Shown here piece by piece: positions 44,972 to 55,335 of a stretch of 64,000 bases of DNA. The DNA is from an uncultured Pseudohongiella sp. Lineage in GTDB: Bacteria > Pseudomonadota > Gammaproteobacteria > Pseudomonadales > Pseudohongiellaceae. Every line of letters begins with the position of its first letter. Position 1 is the first letter of the stretch. A program made the translations under genes and the position numbers. Below the pieces are notes generated by a model. The model ran no database searches, was not told the origin of the DNA, and saw only the letters and a list, made by a program, of their open reading frames with translations. Where the stretch lies: positions 3,206,438 through 3,270,437 of the forward strand of contig OX638341.1 of the NCBI GenBank assembly GCA_951812965.1. The letters run 5' to 3'.

Positions 44972-46678
44972 TCAGGCGGTGCGAATTTCTTTCAGGCCGA
45001 GTTCGGCCACGCTGATTTCGCGCATGCGGAATTTCTGCACCTTGCCGGTGACGGTCATGGGGAAGTCGTCGCTGAAGCGGATATAGCGCGGCACCTTGTA
45101 ATGGGCGATGCGGCCGCGGCAGAAATCGCGGATGTCCTCTTCCGTTGTGGTCTCGCCGTCCCTGAGTTGTACCCAGGCGATGATTTCCTCGCCGTATTTC
45201 AGGTCGGGAACGCCGGTCACCTGCACCGCCTCGATAGATTCTTGGGTCATCAGGTACTCCTCGATTTCCCGGGGATAGACGTTCTCGCCGCCGCGCACGA
45301 TCATGTCCTTGATGCGGCCGACGATATTGACGTATCCCGCCTCGTCCATGACCCCGGTGTCGCCGGTGTGCATCCAGCCGTCACTGTCGATGGCGGCCCG
45401 GGTGGCCTCCTCGTTGTTCCAGTAGCCGAGCATCACCGAATAGCCGCGGGTGCATAACTCGCCCATGACGCCGGTGGGCTGAATGGCGCCCGTTGCAGGA
45501 TCGATGATCTTGACCTCGAGATGCGGATGCACGAGGCCTACGGTACTGACGCGCTTGTCGAGGGGAGAATCGACCCTGGTCTGGAAACTGACCGGGCTCG
45601 TTTCTGTCATGCCGTAGGCAATCTCGACCTCGGTCATGTGCATCAGTTCGTTGACCTGTTTCATGGTCTCGACCGGACACGGCGAGCCGGCCATGATGCC
45701 GGTTCGCAAACTGCTCAGATCGTAATCGGCGAAATCCGGCAGCGCGAGCTCGGCGATGAACATGGTCGGCACGCCAAAAAGCGCCGTCGCCCGCTCCTCC
45801 TGCACTGTCCGCAGCACTGAAACCGGCTCGAAGCTCGCCTCGGGATAGATGGCGCAGGCGGCATGTGTAAGACAGCCGAGATTGCCCATCACCATACCGA
45901 AGCAATGGTAAAGCGGCACCGGAATCACCAGCCGGTCGTCCTCGCTGAAATTCATGATCGACGCCACGAACCGGGCGTTGTTGAGAATATTGTGATGCGA
46001 GAGCGTTGCACCTTTGGGAAAGCCGGTGGTGCCACTGGTGTACTGGATGTTGATCGGATCGTCCATGTCCTGATTCGCCTGCCGCGCCGCGAGTTCTTCC
46101 TCGCTACAGCCGTCCGCCAGAGCCAGGAATTCCCGCCAGCCGAAAATCCCCTTCGTTTCCGATTCAGTTGTCGAGATGACCGTGTTGAGTTGCGGAAATT
46201 TTTCCGAACGCAAGGCGCCCGGCGCCGCGGTTTCCAGTTCCGGGCAAACTTCGCCGAGCATGGCGACATAGTCCGAAGTCTTGAAACGATTCTGAAGCAC
46301 CAGCCCCTTGCAGCCCGACTGTTCCAGCACATAGGCCAGTTCGTGCACGCGATAGGCGGGATTAATGTTGACAAGTATCAGCCCGGCCTTCGCCGTGGCG
46401 TACTGGACCAGCGTCCATTCGACATTGTTCGGCGACCAGATGCCAATCCGGTCGCCCTTGGCGAAGCCGGCGGCGATGAAGGCCCGGCCGAGTTCGTTAA
46501 CGCGTTCGGCGAGTTGGGAATAGGTAAGACGAATGTTCTGGTGCACGCTGACCAGGGCTTCACGACGCCCATGTTCGGCGGCGATGCGGTCAAAGAACCG
46601 CGGGATCGTCGTACCGAGCAATGGCTGCTCGCTGGCGCCGCTGGCATAACTGATTGATTCCCTCATTGATCGCCCCAT
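44972..46678 (-). CDS. AMP-binding acyl-CoA synthetase (medium/long-chain, AcsF2/FadK-like)
   Basis: About 568 residues. ANL-superfamily motifs are complete: [16 protein letters not shown] (P-loop), [26 protein letters not shown] (A8) and the catalytic lysine in [30 protein letters not shown] early in the protein is typical of fatty-acyl-CoA ligases of the FadK/ACSF2 type. It activates a carboxylic acid to its CoA thioester via an acyl-adenylate. Starts at 46678 or 46666 (GGGG upstream) fit better than the longest frame (46747). It is transcribed away from the divergent TolC-type gene. Confidence 0.93.
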   Translation of the reverse strand: MGRSMRESISYASGASEQPLLGTTIPRFFDRIAAEHGRREALVSVHQNIRLTYSQLAERVNELGRAFIAAGFAKGDRIGIWSPNNVEWTLVQYATAKAGLILVNINPAYRVHELAYVLEQSGCKGLVLQNRFKTSDYVAMLGEVCPELETAAPGALRSEKFPQLNTVISTTESETKGIFGWREFLALADGCSEEELAARQANQDMDDPINIQYTSGTTGFPKGATLSHHNILNNARFVASIMNFSEDDRLVIPVPLYHCFGMVMGNLGCLTHAACAIYPEASFEPVSVLRTVQEERATALFGVPTMFIAELALPDFADYDLSSLRTGIMAGSPCPVETMKQVNELMHMTEVEIAYGMTETSPVSFQTRVDSPLDKRVSTVGLVHPHLEVKIIDPATGAIQPTGVMGELCTRGYSVMLGYWNNEEATRAAIDSDGWMHTGDTGVMDEAGYVNIVGRIKDMIVRGGENVYPREIEEYLMTQESIEAVQVTGVPDLKYGEEIIAWVQLRDGETTTEEDIRDFCRGRIAHYKVPRYIRFSDDFPMTVTGKVQKFRMREISVAELGLKEIRTA

Positions 46679-46809
46679 TTCGACGCCAATCCGGTATATT
46701 TCCCGCATCGGATTATGGCATGGGAACATCCGGTTGAAGGAATGCAAACATCGACTGATACAAAGATCTGGTGCGTATAACCGAGTAAATCACGAGAGCA
46801 AGCGAATCC

Positions 46810-48522
46810 ATGCACAAACCGGGATTGACCTGTTTCGCGCTGTCGGCGGCGGGGCTGCTGCTCGCGGCATGTTCCGGTAACGCCTATCGAAACAGCGCCG
46901 ATAGCGAGTCCTATGCCGCCATCGCCGGCAAGACCGATCTCGTGCCCGGCATGACCGAAGAGATCGCTGTGGACGAACAACCAGTCGCCAATCTCGATAG
47001 TCTACCGGTCAACTCCCTCAGTTTTGAATTTCTCGGTGACAGCGCCGAAAGCGAGATCAATTCGAGCGTCCTTAGCCTGAACGACGCGCTCGACCTCGCC
47101 TTCCGCCATAGCAAGGACTACCAGACGCGCAAGGAACGGCTCTATCTCGAAGCGCTGTCGCTCACCCTCGACCGGTATCGCTACGCACCGATCTTTTCCT
47201 TTAACAGCGGCGGCGAATACCAGTGGGACATGGACGATCAGTTCGTCACGGACATGGAAAACCTGACCGGAATCGATACCCCGACCCAGCGCGCCACGGT
47301 GTCGAGTTCGGAGATGTACCAGGCCGACACCAGCCTCGGTGTGCGCTATCTCTTGCGCGGAGGCGGCTCGGTGGCGCTGAATCTGACCAACAACCTGCGG
47401 CGCTTCCTCAGCGGCGATGTCAATGAATTGAGCACCGGCGCGCTGATCGGTTCGATAACCCAGCCGCTGTTGCGGGATTTCGGCTCGGCCATAGAAACCG
47501 AGGCGCTATTGCAGGCCGAACGCGACCTGCTCTACGAATTGCGCAATTTCACCCGCTTCCGCAAGTCCTTCGCCGTGCAGGTGGCTTCCAGTTATTACAA
47601 CGTGCTGCTCAATCGCGAAGCCGCCAAGAACAACTTTGCCGGCCTGCTAGCGAACAACCTCTCGCTGGAGCGCGAACGCGCCTTCCAGGCCGAGGGTCTG
47701 CGCACCCTGCTGGACGTCGGTCGGCTGGAACAAGCCACCTTGCAGCAGGATCTGCGCTGGACGACTTCGATCGCACGATACCAGCGCAGCCTCGATGCAT
47801 TGAAAATCCTGATCGGGCTGAATGCCGAAGACGCCATCATTCTCGACGACAACGAGATGACGCTGATCACCGAAACCGGTATGTCTGCCCCGGAACTCGA
47901 TCTCGACCGGGCGCTCGACCTGTCGGTTCAGACCCGGCTCGACCTGTATATCGAACTCGACCGGGTGCAGGACGCCTCGCGCCGCATCGACGTGGCGGCC
48001 AACGCGCTCGAGCCCTCGCTTGGGGTTACCCTGAGCGCTTCCGTGCCGGCCTCCGGCAGCGGCGAGTTCGGCGACATTGATTTCGACAACGCCGTATACG
48101 GCGCCGGGCTCGACGTGGAAATGCCGCTCGACAGCAAGGCTGAACGCAATATCTATCGCCGCGCGCTGATCGACTACGAAGCGGCGACCCGCGCATATAC
48201 TTTGGCGTTGGATAACGTTAAATTGGAGGTTATCGACGCTTGGCGGCGCATGGACGAGGCCGGCAAGGGCTACGACATCAATCTGGCGAGCGTGGAAATC
48301 AACGAACGCCGCGTCGAGGAAGCGGAGCTGCGGGCCGAACTCGGACTCGGCAATGTGCAGGACACGGTCGATTCCCAAAACGACCTGACCGCCGCGCGCA
48401 CAGACCTCGTGCGAAGTATCGTGGACTACAATATTTCCAAGCTGGAGTTCTGGCGTGATGTAGGATTGCTTTACGTTGACGACTCCGGTCAATGGGAGGA
48501 AGGTATTGATGAACCCCGCTGA
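46810..48522 (+). CDS. TolC-like outer-membrane efflux lipoprotein
   Basis: 570 residues; the N-terminus carries a lipobox (LLLAACSG, C21). Two TolC/OEP repeats follow: SVLSLNDALDLAFRHSKDYQTRKERLY (about 85-110) and a second helical hairpin near 355-385 (ELDLDRALDLSVQTRLDLYIELDRV), plus the long coiled RYL/LEL-type helices. It forms the outer-membrane channel of the tripartite pump encoded with the next three genes; its 3' end overlaps the adaptor start by 14 nt. Confidence 0.9.
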   Translation: MHKPGLTCFALSAAGLLLAACSGNAYRNSADSESYAAIAGKTDLVPGMTEEIAVDEQPVANLDSLPVNSLSFEFLGDSAESEINSSVLSLNDALDLAFRHSKDYQTRKERLYLEALSLTLDRYRYAPIFSFNSGGEYQWDMDDQFVTDMENLTGIDTPTQRATVSSSEMYQADTSLGVRYLLRGGGSVALNLTNNLRRFLSGDVNELSTGALIGSITQPLLRDFGSAIETEALLQAERDLLYELRNFTRFRKSFAVQVASSYYNVLLNREAAKNNFAGLLANNLSLERERAFQAEGLRTLLDVGRLEQATLQQDLRWTTSIARYQRSLDALKILIGLNAEDAIILDDNEMTLITETGMSAPELDLDRALDLSVQTRLDLYIELDRVQDASRRIDVAANALEPSLGVTLSASVPASGSGEFGDIDFDNAVYGAGLDVEMPLDSKAERNIYRRALIDYEAATRAYTLALDNVKLEVIDAWRRMDEAGKGYDINLASVEINERRVEEAELRAELGLGNVQDTVDSQNDLTAARTDLVRSIVDYNISKLEFWRDVGLLYVDDSGQWEEGIDEPR

Positions 48523-50659
48523 AGAAAGGCTGTCCGATAAGTTAAAGTCGCTGGCCGACCGCGCCAGGGCGTCCGCCCAGCCCTGGCTGGCGACGCTGCG
48601 CGACCGTTATCTGGCACTGGACCGGAAATTGCAGATCGGCATTGGCGCCGGCGCCGGTGTGCTGATCCTGACCCTGCTGCTCGCCGGTGGCGGTTCTGGA
48701 GATGAGAATAACGGCCTGACCTTTGCCGCGCGCCGGGGCAACCTCGATATCACGGTGCTCGAAGGCGGCGCTCTCGAAGCCCTGCAATCCCAGGAAATCC
48801 GCTCGCGGGTGCGCGACCGAAGCGGTGTGAAGATTCTCAGCATCATTGAGGAAGGCTACCGGGTGACCGAGGAAGACGTAGCCGCGGGCATGATTCTCGT
48901 GGAACTCGATACTTCTTCCCTGGTTGACAATCGACTTAGCCAGGAGATCGCGGTGGAAACCTCCGAGGCGAGTTTTATCGAACGCAGGGCGGCATACGAA
49001 ATTCAACTAAACACCAACATGACCCAGTTGAACGACGCCCGTCAGCAAATGCGCTTCGCGCGGCTGGATTTCGAGAAATTCCTCGGCGCGGATATCGTCA
49101 ACGACATCATTTCCAGGCTGGAGATCGAGGAGCGATTGGCGGCCTCGGAAGCGGCCGACCGCGCGGTACTTGAGAATCCGGAACCGGCTCTCGCCGAAGC
49201 GCAGGAGCCCGAAGCGGCGCCTTCGGGACTGCCGGAAGGCATTGAAATCGAATCCTTGCCTCCACAGATGCAGAACCGCATTCGCCAGATGATGGCGGAG
49301 AACGGCGGCCAACTGCCGCCGGAGATGGTCGAACGCATGCAGAGCTTTGCCTCGGGCGAGTTTCCGGGAGGCGGCCGGGGCCGACCGGGCAGCGGCTTTC
49401 AGGGTGGTCCGGGCGGTGGCGGATTCGCCGGAGGATTGGGTGACGGCGCGCCCGTGGAAGAATCCGCCCCGGCGCTCGAAATCGGGGAGCGAATCGAGGA
49501 AGTTGCCGTACTCGAACTGCCTCCTTCGGATTTCGATCCTGAGCCTCCCGAAGTGACCTTGCTCATGGATGAGTCCTACATGGTGACTCGCGACCGGATC
49601 GATTTCACGCAATACGCAGATTTCGACAAGCTCGCGGACGGCGAAGCCAAGCAACGTCTGCGCTTCCTGCTCGACGAGCTACAGGTGGCGCAGGAGGAAT
49701 ACCTGCTCGCCCAGGATCGCATTGAAGGCCAGCGCCGGCTGGAAGCACGCGGCTTCATCACGCCGACCGAACTGGAAGCCGAGGAATTGAACCTGAACAA
49801 GGCGGCCAACAAGCAGCAGGAAAAAGAAACCGCCTTGCGACTGTACATTCAGTACACCTTCCCTAAGGAAGCCGAGGAATTCCTTTCCAACTACGAAAAC
49901 GCAGTCATGGCCTATCAGCGCCAGGTCAAGGAGAATATCGCCAAGGAGGCACTGGAGCTCGCCAACTACAGTTCCGCGCAACGCAAATTCAATCTCGAAC
50001 AATACAAGCTCGCCGACATTGAAGCCCAGATCGACGCCGCCACCATCGAAGCGGAACTGCCTGGACTCGTGGTCTATGGCGGGTCCGATCAAGGCTCCAG
50101 CCGCTATCGCGGCAGCAGCGAGGAAGCGATCCAGGAAGGCGCCACGGTGCGCGAGCGCCAGCCGATCCTTACTATTCCCGACATGCGCGAGATGTCGGTC
50201 AGCGTCGACATCCATGAATCCGCGGTACAAAGAGTCGCAGTCGGCCAGCCGGCGGTCATTTTCATCGACGCCTATCCCGATGTGCGCCTCACCGGCGAAG
50301 TGATCAAGGTCGCGGTTGTGGCGGATTCCGCCAACTCCTTCATGAATCCCGACCTCAAGGTGTATCCGTCCCAGGTCCGCATCGACGGCACCCATGACTG
50401 GCTGCGGCCCGGCATGAGCGCGCAGGTCGAAATCCTCGTGGCAAGCCTTGAGGACGTGGTCTATGTGCCGGTGCAGGCGGTCAGCTATTTCGGCAGCGAC
50501 CAGGTGGTATATGTCAGACGCGGCGGCTCGGTGGATAGAAGAATCGTCGAAGTGGGCGATTTCTCCGATTCCTTCATCGAGATTGTTAGCGGACTCGATG
50601 AAGGCGAAGAAGTGCTGCTGTTGCCCCCGCGCCAATCTCTCGAAAGCGCCGCGAGCTGA
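48509..50659 (+). CDS. HlyD/MacA-type periplasmic adaptor with long inserts
   Basis: 716 residues from the ATG at 48509 (GGGAGGAAGG upstream). One membrane helix (about 40-60) follows a cytoplasmic N-terminus. The biotinyl-lipoyl-like and beta-barrel parts (SVDIHESAVQRVAVGQPAVIFIDAYPDVRLTGEVIKVA, and PGMSAQVEILVASLEDVVYVPVQAV) mark the adaptor. Two long insertions enlarge it to nearly twice MacA size: an acidic/Ala segment and a glycine-rich run GGGRGRPGSGFQGGPGGGGF (about 285-310), and a coiled-coil hairpin (about 380-500). It links the MacB-type permease to the TolC protein. Confidence 0.88.
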   Translation: MNPAEERLSDKLKSLADRARASAQPWLATLRDRYLALDRKLQIGIGAGAGVLILTLLLAGGGSGDENNGLTFAARRGNLDITVLEGGALEALQSQEIRSRVRDRSGVKILSIIEEGYRVTEEDVAAGMILVELDTSSLVDNRLSQEIAVETSEASFIERRAAYEIQLNTNMTQLNDARQQMRFARLDFEKFLGADIVNDIISRLEIEERLAASEAADRAVLENPEPALAEAQEPEAAPSGLPEGIEIESLPPQMQNRIRQMMAENGGQLPPEMVERMQSFASGEFPGGGRGRPGSGFQGGPGGGGFAGGLGDGAPVEESAPALEIGERIEEVAVLELPPSDFDPEPPEVTLLMDESYMVTRDRIDFTQYADFDKLADGEAKQRLRFLLDELQVAQEEYLLAQDRIEGQRRLEARGFITPTELEAEELNLNKAANKQQEKETALRLYIQYTFPKEAEEFLSNYENAVMAYQRQVKENIAKEALELANYSSAQRKFNLEQYKLADIEAQIDAATIEAELPGLVVYGGSDQGSSRYRGSSEEAIQEGATVRERQPILTIPDMREMSVSVDIHESAVQRVAVGQPAVIFIDAYPDVRLTGEVIKVAVVADSANSFMNPDLKVYPSQVRIDGTHDWLRPGMSAQVEILVASLEDVVYVPVQAVSYFGSDQVVYVRRGGSVDRRIVEVGDFSDSFIEIVSGLDEGEEVLLLPPRQSLESAAS

Positions 50660-50670
50660 GCACTTCGGTC

Positions 50671-51411
50671 ATGCCTGCCGCCCAGGCCAACTCAGCACAC
50701 ACGACCCGGCCGCCCGAGCAACAGCTCCGGGTGGCCTCGGTTGCCGATGTCTCCAAGACTTACTTCATGGGAACACTGGCAGTCGAGGTGCTGCACGGCA
50801 TCTCACTCGACTTTTACGGCGGCGACTACATCAGCATCATGGGGCCGTCGGGTTGTGGCAAGTCGACCCTGATGAACATTCTCGGCTGCCTGGACCGGCC
50901 CACGACCGGCGCCTATTTTCTGGGCGGCGAGGACACCTCAAAGCTCAAGGACGACGAATTGTCGCTGATTCGCGGTGCGCGGCTCGGATTTGTCTTCCAG
51001 TCGTACAACCTGATCCAGCAACTCGACGTGCTGGAAAACATCGAGATGCCGCTGTTTTACCAGGGGTTTTCCCAGGCATACAGCCATCGCGCCGCGTTCC
51101 AGCTCGCCGAGCGGGTGGGTCTCGCCGACCGCATCCATCACAAGCCTTTCGAGCTTTCCGGCGGCCAGCAGCAGCGCGTGGCGATCGCCCGGGCGCTGGC
51201 GATGGACCCGTTGATCATTCTCGCGGACGAGCCCACGGGAAATCTCGATTCACGCTCGGGCCTGGAAATTCTGGATCTGTTCGACGAATTGCATGAGGCG
51301 GGCAAGACCCTGATTCTGGTGACCCATTCGGACGAACTCGCCGAGCGCACCAGCCGCCGCATCCGACTGCTCGACGGCAGGGTGGAGCAAGATGAACGAA
51401 TGGGTGTTTGA
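50671..51411 (+). CDS. MacB-type ABC transporter ATP-binding protein
   Basis: 246 residues. Walker A GPSGCGKST (58-66), signature LSGGQQQRVAIARAL, Walker B LIILADEPTGNLDS and switch LVTHSDELAERTSRRIRLLDG, the pattern of the LolD/MacB ATPase family. The ATPase is a separate polypeptide rather than fused to the permease. It starts 11 nt after the adaptor stop and overlaps the permease gene by 20 nt. Confidence 0.95.
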   Translation: MPAAQANSAHTTRPPEQQLRVASVADVSKTYFMGTLAVEVLHGISLDFYGGDYISIMGPSGCGKSTLMNILGCLDRPTTGAYFLGGEDTSKLKDDELSLIRGARLGFVFQSYNLIQQLDVLENIEMPLFYQGFSQAYSHRAAFQLAERVGLADRIHHKPFELSGGQQQRVAIARALAMDPLIILADEPTGNLDSRSGLEILDLFDELHEAGKTLILVTHSDELAERTSRRIRLLDGRVEQDERMGV

Positions 51412-52747
51412 CTCTCTGCCGCCGGCGCCCGAAAGCCGGCAACGCGACCGGCGGTCCCGATTCGGCTGGCGCATTAGCCAGATCACCCGGCTGGGCGTCA
51501 AGAGTATTTTTTCCCACGGCCTGCGCTCCATGCTCACCGTGCTCGGCATCGTCATCGGCGTGGCGGCGGTGATCGCCATGCTCGCGGTTAGCGAGGGCGC
51601 CAGCTTCGAGGCGCAGCAGCAATTCCGCGACCTCGGCGCGAACAATATCCTGGTAAAAAGCGTCAAGCCGGTTGAAGTCGAGGAATCGTCCCGCCTGGGC
51701 TTCGGTCCGCCCCAGGCTATCGTCTACGGCCTCACCCATGCAGACATCCAGACGATCCGTGACACCATTCCCGGCGTCCGTAACGTGATTTCCTCGCGCA
51801 TCGTCAAGAAAAACATCTGGCACCTCGGCAATAACATGAACGCAGACGTGGTCGGCACCGCGGTCGACTACCCTGTTTCGCGCAACTACAGTCTGCGTGA
51901 CGGCCGCTTCTTCAGTGAATCGGAAATGCGCGATCACGGAAATGTCTTGGTATTGAGCCAGGAGGCGGCCGATGTGCTGTTTCCGATCGAGAATCCTCTC
52001 GGCCAATCGGTTCGTATCGACAGCGACTACTACGACGTGGTCGGAATCATGGAATCCGAAGGATTTTCCAACCTGGGGCAGAACCAGGCAGGCGCGTCCA
52101 ACTCGGCTCCGGCGAGGGTGTTCATTCCACTCACCTCCTCCCGCAGCCGTTTCGGTGAAACCACGACCCGGCAGACCGCCGGCGGCATGGAGTCCGAAAC
52201 CGTCGAATTGCACGAAGCGGTGATACAGGTCGAAGATCAGGAAACCGTGATCGGCATCGGTGAAGTGATCGAACAGATTCTCGCGCGCCGTCACAGGGAC
52301 GTCGACTACACCATCGAGATTCCTCTCGCCCTGCTGCGTCAGGCCGAGGAGAGCGCCTTGCGCGACCAGATCGTCGCCGGCGCCATCGCCGGCATATCCC
52401 TGCTCGTCGGCGGCATAGGCATCATGAACATCATGCTGGCCAGCGTTACCGAGCGCACCCGGGAAATCGGTATCCGCCGCGCCCTCGGCGCGCGCAAATC
52501 GGACATCATCACCCAATTCCTGGTGGAGGCGGTGATTCTGTCCGCGGTAGGCGGGCTGATCGGCGTCGTACTCGGTATCACCATTCCCTTCTTCATTTCG
52601 ACTTTCTGGGGCATGACCACGATCGTCACCCCGGTGGCGCCGATCCTGGCTTTCTCCATTTCCGCCATGATTGGTGTAATCTTCGGGATATATCCTGCGA
52701 CGCGAGCGGCGGATATGGACCCAGTCGAGGCATTGCGGCACGAGTAA
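51392..52747 (+). CDS. MacB-type ABC permease (FtsX-like, mechanotransmission)
   Basis: 451 residues. The opening SIFSHGLRSMLTVLGIVIGVAAVIAMLAVSEGA is the MacB/FtsX N-terminal helix and periplasmic start; the large periplasmic domain spans about 75-320; the C-terminal three helices include GISLLVGGIGIMNIMLASVTERTREIGIRRALGARKSDI. With the ATPase, adaptor and TolC it makes a complete tripartite efflux system, possibly for a peptide, siderophore or macrolide-like compound; substrate not known. Confidence 0.95.
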   Translation: MNEWVFDSLPPAPESRQRDRRSRFGWRISQITRLGVKSIFSHGLRSMLTVLGIVIGVAAVIAMLAVSEGASFEAQQQFRDLGANNILVKSVKPVEVEESSRLGFGPPQAIVYGLTHADIQTIRDTIPGVRNVISSRIVKKNIWHLGNNMNADVVGTAVDYPVSRNYSLRDGRFFSESEMRDHGNVLVLSQEAADVLFPIENPLGQSVRIDSDYYDVVGIMESEGFSNLGQNQAGASNSAPARVFIPLTSSRSRFGETTTRQTAGGMESETVELHEAVIQVEDQETVIGIGEVIEQILARRHRDVDYTIEIPLALLRQAEESALRDQIVAGAIAGISLLVGGIGIMNIMLASVTERTREIGIRRALGARKSDIITQFLVEAVILSAVGGLIGVVLGITIPFFISTFWGMTTIVTPVAPILAFSISAMIGVIFGIYPATRAADMDPVEALRHE

Positions 52748-52764
52748 ACTGGACAAATTTCATC

Positions 52765-54405
52765 ATGAAGACACTGAATTTATCCTGTCTGCTGCTTTCG
52801 GCATGCGGTTTCGTTTCCTGCTTTGCACAGGACGGTTCCGACCCATGGTCGGCCTATGACGAGACCGCGGACCTTACCGTGCTGGCGCAACTCGAGAACG
52901 AGCGCATGCATTACCAATTGCTGCGCTCGCAGCACCAGCGCGGAGCGGCGCTCTGGGCCGAATTCGAGGCGGAACTCGTCGCCTTCGGCATGGAACAATA
53001 CGAAGCGTTGAAGCCGCTGATCCTCGGCGCTTCAATCGATCAATTGCAACAGGCTGTGGACGACGGCGAACTGAGTTACGAGTCCTTGACCCGGTTCTAT
53101 CTTTACCGAATCCGCGAGACTGAAAACGATCCGGCGCGATTTCTGAACGCGGTGATTTCGCTCAACCCTTCGGCTCTCGAACAGGCGCGGGAGCGAGACG
53201 GCGGGCATGACGAAAACCACGATCCGATTTTCGGCATGCCGGTTCTGCTCAAGGACAATGTCGGCATGGCTGGCCTGCCGACTACCGCCGGCGCATTTGC
53301 CCTGGCGAACAACGAGGCCGATGACGCTTTCGTAACCGAGCGAATGCTTGAGCGCGGCGTGATCGTTCTCGGCAAGGCCAATCTCAGCGAATGGGCCTAT
53401 TTCTTTTGTGGCGATTGCCCATCCGGCTGGAGCGCCATGGGCGGCCAGACGCTCAATCCGTATGGCAGGCTGGTCTTCGGAACCGGCGGTTCGAGCGCAG
53501 GCAGCGGCGCCGCGATAGCTGCCGAATATGCCGTTGCGGCAGTGGGCTCGGAGACTTCCGGTTCGATTCTCTCGCCGGCGAGCGCCAATTCCCTGGTCGG
53601 ATTAAAACCGACCACAGGCAGCCTGAGCCGATCGGGTGTCGTGCCGATCTCGGCCACCCTCGACACCACCGGCCCCATGGCCCGTTCGGTAGCGGATGTC
53701 GTGGCGCTGTTCAACGCCATGACGGGTTACGACGAAGACGATTTCGCCATGCCCAGGATGGCGGAAGATCTGGCTCTGGAATACCGCCTCGCGGGACTGG
53801 CCGGCAAGCGCCTGGGCGTATTCGAATCACTCACGGACGATACTTTATACAGCGAGGCCGCCGAGCGGCTGGTTGCCGAAGGCGCCGTCACCGAAGTCGT
53901 GTCCTTTGCCTGGGAAAGCCCGGAATTGTTCAGCGAATTCCTTGGCGCCGAAATGGTTCGCGATCTCGCGGCCTATCTGGCGACTCACGCAAGCGCCGGG
54001 GTCGAAATCTCCTCGGTGTCCGACTTGCGTGCATTCAACCTCGAAGACCGGACCAGAATGCCTTACGGGCAGCAAGAGGTCGACATGATGGCGGAACTTG
54101 AATATACCGCCGAAGAACTCGAAGCATTGCGCGCCGAATTGCAGTCCTATGCCCGCCTGCAAATGGAGAACCTGTTCAGCCAACATGATCTCGACGTGCT
54201 GCTGTCCTTGAACAACATGCACGCAGGAGTCGCTGCGCTGGCCAATTTTCCGGCGCTGACCATCCCCACGGGTTACAGGGAAAACGGCCGACCGGTGGGC
54301 CTGACCTTGATCGCGCCATCGTTCCAGGAACAGGAACTGATCGACATCGGCGCCGAATTCGAACGCCTGACCCAGGCGCGGATTACACCAACGGATTACC
54401 AGTAG
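52765..54405 (+). CDS. Secreted amidase (amidase-signature family)
   Basis: 546 residues with a signal peptide-like N-terminus (LNLSCLLLSACGFVSCFAQ). The catalytic Ser-cisSer-Lys triad is visible: Lys163 in PVLLKDNVG, the GGSSAGSG loop (242-249), and Ser267 in GSETSGSI. The later region LANFPALTIPTGY is typical of the family. It hydrolyses amide bonds in the envelope. It starts 17 nt after the pump operon and its 3' end overlaps the fpr gene by 10 nt on the opposite strand. Confidence 0.92.
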   Translation: MKTLNLSCLLLSACGFVSCFAQDGSDPWSAYDETADLTVLAQLENERMHYQLLRSQHQRGAALWAEFEAELVAFGMEQYEALKPLILGASIDQLQQAVDDGELSYESLTRFYLYRIRETENDPARFLNAVISLNPSALEQARERDGGHDENHDPIFGMPVLLKDNVGMAGLPTTAGAFALANNEADDAFVTERMLERGVIVLGKANLSEWAYFFCGDCPSGWSAMGGQTLNPYGRLVFGTGGSSAGSGAAIAAEYAVAAVGSETSGSILSPASANSLVGLKPTTGSLSRSGVVPISATLDTTGPMARSVADVVALFNAMTGYDEDDFAMPRMAEDLALEYRLAGLAGKRLGVFESLTDDTLYSEAAERLVAEGAVTEVVSFAWESPELFSEFLGAEMVRDLAAYLATHASAGVEISSVSDLRAFNLEDRTRMPYGQQEVDMMAELEYTAEELEALRAELQSYARLQMENLFSQHDLDVLLSLNNMHAGVAALANFPALTIPTGYRENGRPVGLTLIAPSFQEQELIDIGAEFERLTQARITPTDYQ

Positions 54406-55139
54406 TTCTCGATGGTGATATGACCCGGCGTGCGCCGCCGGTTCTTTGCGAAACCCCGCGCTTTCAGCGCTTCAGTGGTATCCCGGACCATGTCGGGATT
54501 GCCGCAAAGCATGAAATGCGATTTTTCCGCAGTAGCTTCGATTCCGGTGCGGCGCTCGAGTTCACCGTCGATAATCGACGCGGGAATCCTGCCGTAGATC
54601 GTCTCCGGTACCTGTTCTCGACTAATGAATGCCTGAAACACGAAGCGGTCGCCGTACTTCTGTTTCAGCGTATCGATAATCTCCCGATAGCGAAGATCCA
54701 CCTCCCACCGCACCGCGTGCACAAGTACGATTCGCTTGAATCTCTCCCAGGGCTCATCGGTATTCAGAATCGAAAAGTACGGAGAAATCCCGGTGCCCGT
54801 TGCGAGCATCCACATGTCTTCGCAAGGCGGCACTTCCCGCAAGACGAAGAAGCCGTTGGCCGGATTCTTTACCCAGACATTCTCGCCCGGCTGCATATCG
54901 ATCAGGGCGCTGGTGAGCGCTCCCCCGACAATCCGGTACATGAAGAACTCCAGCGGCCGCTCGCCCGGCGAGTTGAGATAGGAGTACGGCCGCGCCACGC
55001 GTTGACCGTCGATATCGAGCGCAAGACTGGTGAATTGCCCGGCAATGAACTGCTCGGCGTCGGCCTCCACCTTTATGGAAAACAGGTTTTCGGTCCAGCG
55101 CTGGTTTGAAACTATGGTGCCTTCAATCCATTGAGCCAT
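54396..55139 (-). CDS. fpr: Ferredoxin/flavodoxin--NADP+ reductase
   Basis: 247 residues, the size of bacterial Fpr. FAD-binding RPYSYLNSPG (about 53-62), the NADP-binding loop LATGTGISPYFSIL (about 112-125) and a C-terminal aromatic residue stacked on FAD (...ENYW) identify the plant-type FNR family. It shuttles electrons between NADPH and ferredoxin or flavodoxin, and often serves oxidative-stress responses. No SoxR/FinR-type regulator was seen next to it. Convergent with the amidase gene. Confidence 0.94.
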   Translation of the reverse strand: MAQWIEGTIVSNQRWTENLFSIKVEADAEQFIAGQFTSLALDIDGQRVARPYSYLNSPGERPLEFFMYRIVGGALTSALIDMQPGENVWVKNPANGFFVLREVPPCEDMWMLATGTGISPYFSILNTDEPWERFKRIVLVHAVRWEVDLRYREIIDTLKQKYGDRFVFQAFISREQVPETIYGRIPASIIDGELERRTGIEATAEKSHFMLCGNPDMVRDTTEALKARGFAKNRRRTPGHITIENYW

Positions 55140-55335
55140 GCTTTTCGCTGCGGAATTGCGTTTCGGAAAGTGGCGTCATGATAATTTAACTGGTCGCATC
55201 AATGCCATTGTTCAACACAAATGCGCAATATCTGCGGCAGAATTTCCGTGCAATTTCTTCGGAAATATCTCGTATTGTTATGCAGTTGTGGCATTTCTAG
55301 AATTTCCGGACATTGGCTTGTCCGGAGGAATTGCC

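Noticed and set aside
51215..52756. 513-codon minus-strand open frame across the ABC genes
   Set aside because: Antisense to the MacB-type ATPase and permease; composition (His/Asp/Gly rich) is typical of GC-rich shadows.
55138..55335. N-terminal extension of the TonB receptor starting at 55138
   Set aside because: The GTG at 55336 has a strong RBS and precedes the signal peptide directly; the extension overlaps the divergent fpr start and is not signal-peptide-like.
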